Source: Parachlorella kessleri (lineage: Eukaryota; Chlorophyta; Trebouxiophyceae; Chlorellales; Chlorellaceae). Taken from it: a DNA stretch of 25,259 bases. Of this stretch, positions 9,646 to 18,915 are shown one piece after another. Within the stretch, counting starts at the first letter, position 1. Each line of letters starts with the position of its first letter. Below the pieces are notes generated by a model. That model had not been told where the DNA came from and searched no databases. It saw only the letters and a list, made by a program, of their open reading frames with translations. Location: the NCBI GenBank assembly GCA_001598975.1, contig BBXU01000020.1, positions 1 through 25,259 of the forward strand, read 5' to 3'. The translations under genes were made by a program, and so were the position numbers.

Positions 9646-9914
9646 GCTGCTGCGAGACACGCTCGGATGCTCAGGCTGGATGTCAAAAGCAATTAAAATT
9701 AACAGTGAACACAGATCTTAGATTGACGCTGCTGGTCCCAATTGGGCACAGCGATGGAGTTGCAGTTGTGGCGGGGGATGTGTCAGAAGTTGTCATAAGT
9801 CTCGAGGCCAGCGCTGCAAGTGTTTCGAGAAGTAGCGACGCTTTTGGAGTACAAGTAAGCGCGCAATTGCCTAGCAGGAGAAAGGGAACGCGGCTGTGAT
9901 CACTGCGGTGCAAC
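9646..9914. promoter_or_regulatory. Divergent promoter region, NHP2 / AMSH
   Basis: A 269-bp spacer separates the NHP2 ATG (9645, minus) from the AMSH ATG (9915, plus). It has an AT-rich patch at about 9690-9720 (aattaaaattaac). No known motif was recognised. Open frames crossing it have no homology I can see. Confidence 0.4.
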
Positions 9915-12900
9915 ATGCCAGCACCAAGGTCAGGTCACGAACAGTCCTTGGTAGAGAGGCTGAATGCCTCAGTGAACAGGAGGGAGGCCAACAACCTGCT
10001 AAGCATCGACAAGTACTTCCGATCTGCCACACTACTGCAGCGACAGGCGAGTTGTTCCTCTCCTGTGCGGTTTTATGCGCTAGTGTGTGTATAGTTATGA
10101 AGCGGAACCTCGCATAACAGGAGCTTTTGTAAATGTGGGTCGTGAGGTGCAGGCAAGGCAGTATCGACTGGACCACAACGACGCCCAGCTGTATGTTATG
10201 CTGCTTCGATTTGTCAGGTAAGTTGTGAGCGGACTTTGCACCCTTCAAAGTTAGTTAAGGACTGCACGTCATAATATCCTGCCCTGGGCATGGCACGAGC
10301 AGCGCCCAAGGACTTTACGCCCTGACCGCTGCAGCCTGGTGGTCGAGACAATACCCAAGCACCAAGGGTTCCAACGGGAAGCCAACGCTTATCAACTGTT
10401 GCGCAAGGTAGGCAGTCAGTGTACCCAAGCGCCCGCCCTCATCGGTGCCAAGCAGGAAGCCAAGCGGCCAACTGTTGCGAAATGCAGCGAAGTGAGGACC
10501 TGGTGCAACCAACAAGCAAACTCTTGGGATTAAGCATACTCAGCTGGCCCTGCTGCTACATATGTTGACCTGCCTTCTCTTTGTGGGTGCTGAGGCCAAG
10601 GAAGCTTGAACACCGTGTGGGATGTGTACACCTTGACTACAAGAACCTCAGTACATGGTGCAGGAGTGCCTTCCAGCTATGGCGGAGCTGGAGCGCCTAC
10701 GTATAGAGCTGGATCTCAAAGACCAGGCTTCCAAAGCGCGGCAGCTGGAGCAGACGCCTTTCCTGGCGCTTAAGGCCCCTGGCACGGTGCCGCTTAGTGC
10801 TGGCAGCATGCCCGAGCTGCACTGGGACTCCCTGCAGCCTCCACAGGCAGCACCCAGCAACAGCTTCCCAGGAGAACTGGACTTTTTCGGGCTGCCGCTG
10901 CAGCGCAGCAGCCCCGGGCAGCAGCAGCAGCTGGCGCCAGCGCTACCAACGCTACCGACGCTGCCCACACTCTCTACCAATATCAAGCTGCGGCCGGCCA
11001 GCCATGCCACACTCTCCAAGCATGCGATCCTGCCCACGCTATCATCGACATCTGCGTTCTCTCAGCCACAGCTGCAGCGGCGGGAGTCTGACAAGCGGCC
11101 GTTGTACCCCGAGTTTGCAGCCCCACTGCCACCCTCCCAGCCTGCGCTTGACTCTATTGAAGCCCAGCTGGCCAGCCTCGATGTCAGCAGCACCCAGCCG
11201 CAGCAGGACGGCGAGCAGAACGGCCAGCACTGGCAACCCAGCCCGTATGGCGAGCTGCAGCTTGGGCCACAAGAGGTGGCCGTGCAATCCAGGCCTCAGC
11301 CCAGTGCACCGCCCGCGCCAGGAGAGACTTGCTGCACGCCGCCACCTGAGGCGCCCGGCAACCTAGCAGTGGTGGAGGTGCCCAAGGGAGGCGTGGCGGA
11401 GGTGAAGCGGCGGCAAAGCATACGCGACGTGCATGTGTCGGTGGCGCTCATGGATGAGTTCATGAGGTGCGTGAGGCCAGGCTGAGAGGGAGGCTGGGGA
11501 GGGTCGCTTTCACTGGATTGATTGATTGCTGGCATGCAGCTCGTCTGCTTTTGCTGATGTGCCTACTCAGGTGGCAGGGTAAGGCTTGCTGGAGCGCATG
11601 TGCTGCATAGCTGTGCTAGGTCCCACCATTGACAAAGCGGGAGTTGATACAATGTCGTGACATGCAGTGGTGTGGACTCCAGCTGCTGGCAAGGCGCCCT
11701 TGCCGTACATATCACGTCCTGCTGCCACGTCGCGTTTTTGCCGCTGAGCCAGTGGCTGTTTGCAGGTATGCCATCAGCAACACCAAGCGGGGCATAGAGA
11801 CCTGCGGCATACTGGCGGGCGTGCTTTCGGCCAACGACGCCACCTTCACCATTACCACCCTCATTGTACCCAAGCAGGAGGGCACAACTGACACCGTGCA
11901 GGTATTTGGGCATGGCCTGATGCAGGGAAGGGGCAAGGGAGTGGCAGGTCAACCAGCCTTGGCTAAGCTTGTTCCAGCAGCCCCAAGTGCAGGCGCAAGG
12001 CGTGACATGTGCATCATTGGGGTGAAAGGTTGGCAGGGACAAACCTGCAATGTTCGGCTGGCACTGCTCGATAAGAGCAGGTGACTGTAAGCTCATGAGT
12101 CGACAGGTTTATTTTTTGGTGATTGTGGCAGACAATGCAATGTACAGAGAGGAGGTGGGGTGTACTGGACCGACAGGGCTGCATTTATGCTGAACGGGAT
12201 AACTTTGTTGCTCCGGATTCCAACTCGTTGCCCATGTCCCGCCGTTTTGGGTGGAGTCGAGGGTGCTTCCGTTCGTATGCTGCGCTGTTGAAGGCACTTA
12301 ACGAGGAGGACATTTTTGAGGCCCAGGACAGCCGGGGGCTCTACCCTCTGGGCTGGATCCACACCCACCCCACTCAGACGTGCTTCCTGTCTTCCGTGGA
12401 CGTCCACACACACTGCGGCTACCAGGTGGGCTGTGCCGCAGCGGCTTGGTCAGGCGTTGGACTATTGGCGTGGCCCAGTAATGCTGCCCCTCATGTACCA
12501 GGCCATGCGCTCCCTGTTGGGGGGTGCGTGCTAGAGACCAGCTTGCAACAGGTGTGCAAGGGATATGTGTGCATGTTGGTAAGCATGCGCATGCTTGCCT
12601 GTATTTTATAGAGCAGGCAGGGAGTGAGCAGGCCTGTTATCTCGGACATCTCTGAAGCCTTGGCACAGACTTACATTTAGCTACAAAGGGGTTGAACCCG
12701 CGTTTGCTTGCGGTGTGCAGACCATGCTGGATGAGGCTGTCGCGATTGTGATGGCCCCCAAGGACCCCTCCAAGCGCGTGGGCATCTTCCGGCTGAGCAC
12801 CCCCGGGGGCCTCAAGCTGGTGCAGCGCTGCCCGCAGCGGGGCTTCCACACCCACCCACCCACCGAGACGGGGCAGCCCATCTACGAGCTGTGCGGCCAC

Positions 12901-12948
12901 GTGTACTTAAACCCGCGGGTGTCGTACGAGGTCTTGGACCTGCGCTAG
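9915..12948 (+). CDS. AMSH: AMSH-type K63-specific deubiquitinase (JAMM metalloprotease)
   Basis: Exons: 9915-10046, 10153-10217, 10335-10407, 10652-11466, 11766-11901, 12294-12425, 12721-12948, giving 526 residues (Arabidopsis AMSH1 is close to 507). AMSH removes ubiquitin, preferentially K63-linked chains, from cargo at endosomes with the ESCRT machinery. The N-terminus (ADNLL-type [20 protein letters not shown], then [20 protein letters not shown]) is the MIT-like helical region. One 815-nt exon encodes a Pro/Gln-rich linker. The MPN domain has Glu373 ([10 protein letters not shown]) and the JAMM motif [14 protein letters not shown] (His430, His432, Ser440, Asp443). His445, Cys488, His494 and His496 match the second zinc site of AMSH proteins. 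The protein therefore looks catalytically intact. Intron 1 has a GC donor (CAG|GCGAGT). The exon 6 acceptor GAAG|GCA was chosen because it gives a gap-free match to the family. Confidence 0.94.
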
Positions 12949-13442
12949 TGTGGAGCGGGGGGTCCAGGGTCGACCAGCTGGGGGTGTTAAACAATGTATG
13001 CAGGGGGTGTACCACTGGCGGTGTATGAGTATGGTTTCTTGCTAGGGCGGCTGCCCAGGGTTTGTGCTTCTCCTTCCGGAAACTTCCCTTTTGCCCTCTG
13101 CTCTTTCTTGATCCCCTTTGCTGCGTTTTTCCATCACCAAACATAGACTCTGCATCTTTCCACCCAGCAGCCAGCACCACCCTTTGTACTCGTCTGCCTG
13201 GCCTAGCTCACTAGTGACACCACCATGAGAGGTCATGCCGTAGCATACCAAGCAGGGAGAGGGCAGCCAAGCTTGCAGTGGACAGCGTGCTGGCAAGTTA
13301 TTTGTTGTCGTGGCAGGCAGTGCAAACGGAGCAGAGGAAGGGGGGCTGCACAGGGCTGAGTGCAGTTAAGCCCTGGGGCTTGCTTGACTTCTCATGGATA
13401 TCCAGTAGGTCTTTGTCAAGTCAACACGCCAGGCGTGGCTGG
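12949..13442. other. Convergent 3' spacer (AMSH / TPR gene)
   Basis: This is 494 bp between the AMSH stop (12948, plus) and the TPR-gene stop (13443, minus). No supported gene lies here. It includes copy C of the dispersed repeat (13310-13412). No TGTAA was seen on either strand close to either stop, so poly(A) sites are not placed. Confidence 0.5.
13310..13412 (+). repeat. Dispersed degenerate repeat, copy C (intergenic)
   Basis: This 103-bp copy is the intergenic member. Relative to copy A it keeps the GTGGCAGG start, the AGAGGAAGGG block, GGCTGAGTGCAGT, CTGGGGCTTGCTTGA and the terminal ATCCAGTAGGTCT. The matching order and near-equal length argue for common descent rather than chance. Confidence 0.55.
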
Positions 13443-16338
13443 TTAGGAGGTGCGTGAGGCGATGATGGCGTCCACGACGGGTCGGGTCTCCTTGGGCGCC
13501 AGGTACCGCGCCTGGATGAAGGCCCGCTGCGCGTCCGCCTGCCGGCCCTGCTCCCGCAGCAGCAGGCCCTTGCCCAGGAAGCCGCGAAAGTCCTCCGGCC
13601 ACTCCTGCACCCCAAGCAGCACGGAGCTCGTGGCGCACCCACGCAGGCCAGCCTGGTCAGGCGCAGCTGGTCAGGCGCTGTGCTGCTTGAGGACATGTGG
13701 GCATGACGACCACTGCGGCACCCACAAATGCTAAACCGCCCTGCGCATGTTAACTGCACTCCGCCCCAGCCTTTGCTGGCCAGTGTAACCCAGGTGGCCC
13801 CATTGCAGGGCACCTCTTGCGATTCCTCCGCCAGGCTGGCCATACGACCTCCTCATCCACCTCACACCTGCGTGACCTGCTCGTACACAGCGAAAGCCTC
13901 GCTGGTGTGTCCCCTCCACTGGGAGTAAACCTTGGCCAGCAGCAGCTGCGCTTCCACCGGGCCCAGCTGCTGCTGCTGCTGCTGCTGCCCAGCGCTGTCG
14001 CTGCTGCCAGTCCCCGCTGTGGATGCCACCAGGCCCTGCGCTTCCTTCACCACCTCCACAGCCTGCAGGGAGTAACTCACGAATTCTTCCCATGTGTGCG
14101 CTCTGCAAAATGATAGTGTGGGGTGGTAAGAGCGTTGCAGACCTCGAGTACATGCCTGGTCATACTCCACACCTGATAGTGGCGAAAAATGGGTGTCCAC
14201 CCAAGCCCCCCGGTTACTTCACAGACAGCCCCCTTACGGCTCCTAGCTGTTAATCATCAGCCGCCTCGTCTACCACCATCACCAGACGAGCCAACCCCAC
14301 CTCACCCCAGGGGCGCAGCTCTCGCTGGGTAACACCCTGCCCTGCCCTGGCCCACTTTGGACCCCACCACCACACACGCCCTCCCCACCTGCTGTTCCTG
14401 CCCTGCCGCCACCAGCTCTCCCGCCAGCCCTTGCACCACCTCCAGCCCCGCGCCAACCCCCTCGGGGCCCGCCTTAACTTCCTGCCAGGCTCGCTGGTAG
14501 GAGGCCAGGGCCGCCTTGCGGTCGCCGGTGGCGGCCTGCGACTCTGCCAGCACCCGCCACACGCTGGGGTCGCCCGGCTTGGCCGCTGTGAGCTGCTGCA
14601 GCTGCTCCACGGCCTCCTGTGGCAAGGGAGCGGTCGGAAAAAGCAGGGGAGATGTTTGTGTTGCTACCAGGGTAGGGCCAGCTAGGGTCCTGGGGTCCCT
14701 GTGTGTGAGGTTGTCATCTGGGCCTTACTACGGTCAAGGTAGCCAGTCACAGTGCCCTCATCCATGCGGTTAGGACCTACAAACAGATGCAAGCCAGCAG
14801 CCCCACATGATGCACCAGCCCAGAGGGACCCCCCACCCCCACCCACCTTGTAGTTGCCCAGCCGCGCGTTCACAACTGCCGCCCCCTCCAGGGCCTCACT
14901 GCTGCCAGGGTCCTGCGCCAGCTGTGCTGTGAACTCCGCCAGCCGCGCCTCCAGCTCCTTGCGGGTGTCCTCACCGAGGTCCACCTGGGCCGCCTGCTGC
15001 TGCTCCTGCTGTGACGAGGGGCTGCTGCGAGTGGGGGCATAGTCGCTGCCGCTGGCCAGCACAAACACACCCACCAGAGCCAGCGAAACAGCGCCCAGAG
15101 CTACCTGCACACCAGGTGCAGCAGCAACAACAGCAAGGGCATGTCCCCTGGGTCTCAGGACCAGAAAGCTTAAGCCAGCTGGACCACCTGGCATGCTAAC
15201 AGCCCCTTCACGCTTGTTGCCCCCCCCCCACCACACACACACGCACACACAGTACGGGCAGAGGCCGGGAAAGTGGCTGCTTTATTCATTGTCAAGGTGC
15301 CCGGTTCGCTCTTCTGGCATGTACAATTCATTATGATGGGTGGGGACCACCACATCCCTGGAACTGTTGTCCTGTTAGGTCCCTCCCTCTGTAGCACTGC
15401 CCGCACCTGGCCAGGTCCAAACGAAGAGCCTTCATATTCAGCATCGCTTTCTTTCTTCTCTCCACCAAACAGCGTCTGTGACAGCGGTGGAGGGTTTGCA
15501 TAGATGTTATCCTGCTCCTTCCGCTTGGCATCTAAAATGCCGCCAGCTCCGGGACCGCCTGCTGCTTTGAGCTCCTGCAGTTGCACAGTGATGCCACAGC
15601 ACTTGGCACCTGCCAGCAGCTGCCAGGGCAGTGTTTCTCCAGCCAGGGTAGTGCGTTTGCTGCAGAGAGCACCAGCAATGAACTTCGCTGCTCACCAGCT
15701 TTTTCTGCTCCGCCTCCTGCTTCAGCGCTTTAAGGCGCTCCTCGAATTCCATCTCCGATACCAGCGATGTTGGAGCACTGCAGACAGATGGCCACGGTGT
15801 AAGGGAAGGGGGCCATGCCCCACTGCGACTGTCGGTTGTACGGCTTGTGGTGCCAAGCCACTCATCTCTCTCAGGCTCGAGCCTATCGTTGCTTGACACT
15901 CGATGTTCAGGGTGCCAGTCTTTGAGAAGCTGTTGGTAAAGTACGCTAGCAGGTGCCTTGCCTGTCTGCATCAAGGTTACTGCCTCCCTCTTGCACCATG
16001 GTTTGCTGCGCAGGTGGCTGGCTAGGTTGCGGTAGACGCCGCTGCTGCTTGCCCTTGGATTTGACACGCTTCATCTTGCTGCTTGGGAGGTCACCCGAAC
16101 CCTCCTCCTGCGCACCTCAACTTTCCTTCTGTTCTCAGCCTAGGCATATCTGAGAGCCGGGATAAGCAGCAAAGCCTCTTGTGGGACCAACCTGGGGCTT
16201 CCCGGGAGCGGGCTGGCCAAACCCTTTGCCTGCTTTGCAGTGTGGGCTGGTGAGCGCTCTGCTCTTTCGTGCCAATGATAACAGAATATGTCTCTGAGGA
16301 CGCCATGAGCAACCGGTTAGCGGACCGTTCAACACCAT
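13443..16338 (-). CDS. Plastid-type membrane-anchored TPR protein
   Basis: Exons (minus): 16338..16192, 16074..15962, 15777..15696, 15574..15407, 15104..14847, 14616..14389, 14062..13868, 13604..13443, giving 450 residues with consistent phases. Residues 1-36 look like a chloroplast transit peptide (S/R/L-rich, ending CKA), followed by GKGFGQPAPGKPQ, a Lys-rich tract and a short coiled coil (EFEERLKALKQEAEQKKL). One hydrophobic helix at 171-189 (VALGAVSLALVGVFVLASG) precedes the TPR units: RLGNYKEAVEQLQQLTAAKP, GDRKAALASYQRAWQEVKAG, VYSQWRGHTSEAFAVYEQVT and EDFRGFLGKGLLLREQGRQA. The C-terminal EDFRGF block resembles plant chloroplast TPR proteins of the SLOW GREEN 1/lumen type, so it probably acts in plastid biogenesis (inference). 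There are poly-Gln runs in the Ser/Gln-rich stretch after the helix and in exon 7. The C-terminal five exons are firm; exon 1 and the GC donor of intron 2 are tentative. Confidence 0.75.
15212..15250 (+). repeat. C-run plus (CA)n microsatellite
   Basis: A run of ten C is followed by CCACCACA and then (CA)n/(CACG) units ending at about 15250. It lies inside the 302-nt TPR-gene intron 15105-15406. On the coding strand it reads as (TG)n then a G run. It is an ordinary microsatellite, prone to length variation. Confidence 0.8.
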
Positions 16339-16815
16339 CTGCTACCTAATCAAACACCTAGGGAAACAAACGGAGTACAGTTTGACAGTGCACTACGCTG
16401 CACGCGTAGCAACTCAACGACTCAGGGACAATCGGTTCGCACAAGGACCTTAAGCAGAGACAGATAACGTGATGTAGGAGAGAGAGTCTGCATATGACGA
16501 TAGGAGTCGATCCGGTCACAGTACTTGAAAGCAGTGCCTTCCAGCCGCTGTGGATCTCGCGGCTTATCATGGTATCCTGCACCGGCTGCTAGGCTCATAG
16601 TGAGGCGCGCCTGGGGCGCGCCACGTCTTGGCCCCACCAAATTCCCAGCATAGAAGCCTCAGACTGCAAAGCAACGCGATTGGAGTGCAATGTCAGCAGC
16701 TGCGCGTCATGGCTGTGCAATGTCTGTAGCAAGAGGCTGTGCTGCTGGACACTGCATATACGCAAGGATAAGAACCCAGAGAACACTGTATGATCGGTTT
16801 GCTGGGCTTGCCTAG
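16339..16815. other. Spacer between TPR gene start and ubiquitin-like gene stop
   Basis: This is 477 bp between two minus-strand genes. It should hold the 3' UTR of the ubiquitin-like gene and the TPR-gene promoter. Short open frames on the minus strand (for example 16358-16582 and 16595-16786) have no family resemblance. A possible small palindrome, ggcgcgcctggggcgcgcc, lies near 16603-16622. No TGTAA was seen on the minus strand. Confidence 0.45.
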
Positions 16816-18214
16816 TTACTCACATCTCCGGATCTTCAGGGCCCAGTGTGGGAAGCTCTTGTGCCAGTAGGCCACGCCGTAACTGCACAAGAGAGTGGAC
16901 CGGCACCACCATGTCATGACGGCAGCCTTCTCACAGCTTAGGTAGTTATATCATCATAACACAGTCGCTCAACACTGCTCAGTAACTGGGTGCATGGAGT
17001 TGAAGTAATCTCAGTTTCCCTTCACAATCAAGGACTGCTTCATCGCCAGCTACTCACTGCTCTAGGGTCCGCTGTGGGTCATCCAGGTGCTTCCCAGCAT
17101 AGGACAGCCGCTGCAGCCCAGGGATAATGCCGCTCTTGTCCTACACACAGGGCACCCCAGCTAGGGCTAGGCTGCAAGCCACCTGCCGCCAGCATGGCAG
17201 CCCACAGATGCTTGCGGAGGGCCGACAAGCGGCTGTTATGTCTGAAGGGGCTAGTGTCCATCAACCCTCCCGAGACAAACTGCGCTGCCACAATCATTAG
17301 CCCCACGGTCCAGCTGTCACACTCACACTGATGACTTTGCGCAGGTCCTCTATCCGCATCTTGGGGCTGACGCTAATCTGGAATGGGCCGCCGTGGTGGT
17401 CCCCCTGGTCGTTTACATGCTCCCCATACTCGTGGTCGCCGTGCTGCAGGTAAGACATGGCACGTGGTCGCATGGTACAGAAGTGGTTAGGGGCTAAACT
17501 TAGCGGTGCCCATACTGTCGGCAGGGCTGAGGTGAGGCTGCTTACAGGCAACCCCTAGGGGCAGGCAACCCCACATTCCCGCCGTTGGGGGCTGCCACCC
17601 ACCAGGTCGCTGGTGACTGTAAGAGTGATGGTGGGCAGGTCCTTGTATTTGTCCCCCGGGGGCACGTAGCCGTGCGGCACCCCGGTCTCATACGCCTTCT
17701 TCCTGTCGATCTCCGCCTGCTCTGCTGTCGGGTGGTACATGGGCTTCCACTCTGCAGACCCAGCGCCGGAAGAATCCCGTGGTGTCACAGCCTCCAGGCG
17801 GCGCTGTCGATTTCGTGGCTGCAAGTTTCACTCTGTAGGCACTGAGCCCTAGCTTACTAGCCAGGGGGTTGGGATGAACCTGGCATGTTTAACGCACCTG
17901 AGAGCTGGCCTCCGTCCGCCTGCACCACTGGCACATACTTCTCCTCCTCCGAATAGAAGGGGTAGTTGTTAGGGGGCACGGGCATGTACCCGGTGCGCCC
18001 AGTGCCTGCAAACATGCAGAGGTCGGTGGCGTCGTTTCGGAGGGCACGATGGCGTTGCAACCGCACATCTACTTTGCGTCACAGCCTGATTACCGGGTTT
18101 GGGGTTATACTTAGAGGCCTGCTCGCCAAAGCCATACAGCGGATAGTCCGCCTTGAGCGTCTGCAGCTCCGCCTCGTTCCATGTCGCCGGCACACTGTCA
18201 GTGATCGTCGCCAT
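16816..18214 (-). CDS. Protein with C-terminal ubiquitin-like domain
   Basis: Exons (minus): 18214..18094, 18005..17898, 17751..17603, 17443..17327, 17140..17058, 16882..16816, giving 214 residues with every phase matching. Residues 1-110 are rich in Tyr, Pro and Gly (YPLYGFGEQASKYNPKP, then GYMPVPPNNYPFYSEEEKY, then PTAEQAEIDRKKAYETGVP) and contain no domain I know. From about 115 the pattern is ubiquitin-like: strand LPTITLTVTSDL, insertion 127-145 (HGDHEYGEHVNDQGDHHGG), strand PFQISVSP, helix MRIEDLRKVISDKSGI, then QRLSYAGKHLDDPQRTLEHY and final strand HWALKIRR. The C-terminus lacks a Gly-Gly, so it is not a conjugated modifier. It may bind a partner through the fold. No named orthologue was recognised. 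The stop TAA overlaps a donor-like GTGAGT, so another C-terminus is possible. Confidence 0.75.
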
Positions 18215-18915
18215 GCTTCACACCTAGGCAGCAGCCAGCGTAAGCCACGAGCAGAATACCGGGCACCTTGATGTCCGACAGTCAAAGCGCGGGTTTGAAG
18301 TACAGAACAGAGGTACCTTGGACGACTGCATGGAGTCCCATCGATCCCACCAACTTCCTGATGTTGAAAGGCTTGGCACCACGCTTATCCGTGTGCTGTG
18401 CCAATATGAACAACGGCCTGGCAGACACGGCAGCTGCGAACAAGAGGTAGTGCGCATGCCATATCTGGTTACAGGGGCAACTGAATCGGCCCGTTGGGTG
18501 GCAGGCTAACAGTTCATGTGCCAGTCCTAAGCTTACAACAAGAATAGCAATGAGCCCTACACAAGATTTGAAAGATACACCAGAAGCCGTGAGAAAATTG
18601 GCATGCTTGGGCTCATGAGAGACGCCAATACAGGAACGGGAGGAAAAAGGTGGATGCACAGCCAGAAGCATAGGCAGTCAATTGTTAAGGTACTCAGTGC
18701 TTCCATCTATCAGTGCAAAACATACATATGTGGTTACTGAAGGTTACCAAATCCATCACACACCGGTGAAATGCAGGCAGTTTGATATCGAGTGTCCCAT
18801 GCGGGCACACCCCAGCCATGCCAAGATTGAAATGCTTGCAAGGTGCAAGGGTGCAAATTAAGTACAAGGAATCCCAAATCTCCAAGAAGTGCTGCTGCTC
18901 CTCACTTGCACTGGC
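18215..18915. other. Spacer: ubiquitin-like gene promoter and orphan gene 3' UTR
   Basis: This is 701 bp between a minus-strand start (18214) and the stop of the next minus-strand gene (18916). It contains no supported coding region. The minus-strand open frame 18282-18671 (129 codons) has no splice partner or family match. Two TGTAA motifs occur on the minus strand (18533-18537 and 18469-18473). Confidence 0.5.
18533..18537 (-). terminator. Candidate TGTAA poly(A) signal, orphan gene
   Basis: Plus-strand ttaca is TGTAA on the minus strand, 379 bp past the stop at 18916. A second copy lies at 18469-18473. Either could serve the upstream minus-strand gene under the chlorophyte poly(A) rule. 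A chance match is possible. Confidence 0.4.

Noticed and set aside
11540..11570. Possible 31-nt microexon ([11 protein letters not shown]) between AMSH exons 4 and 5
   Set aside because: It has good AG and GT borders, but it shifts the phase so that exon 5 no longer joins in frame. The direct join gives [15 protein letters not shown], which matches the family.
12123..12293. Upstream extension of AMSH exon 6 in an open frame
   Set aside because: The frame is open, but direct joining of TDTVQ to ALNEEDIF aligns without gaps with AMSH proteins. The extension would insert 57 residues into the MPN domain.
15507..16067. 186-codon minus-strand open frame as a separate gene
   Set aside because: Only its middle (EMEFEERLKALKQEAEQKKL) behaves as an exon. 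The rest is intron around TPR-gene exons 2 and 3.
18282..18671. 129-codon minus-strand open frame
   Set aside because: It lies past the orphan gene's TGTAA candidates and in the ubiquitin-like gene's upstream region. It has no family resemblance and no splice partners.
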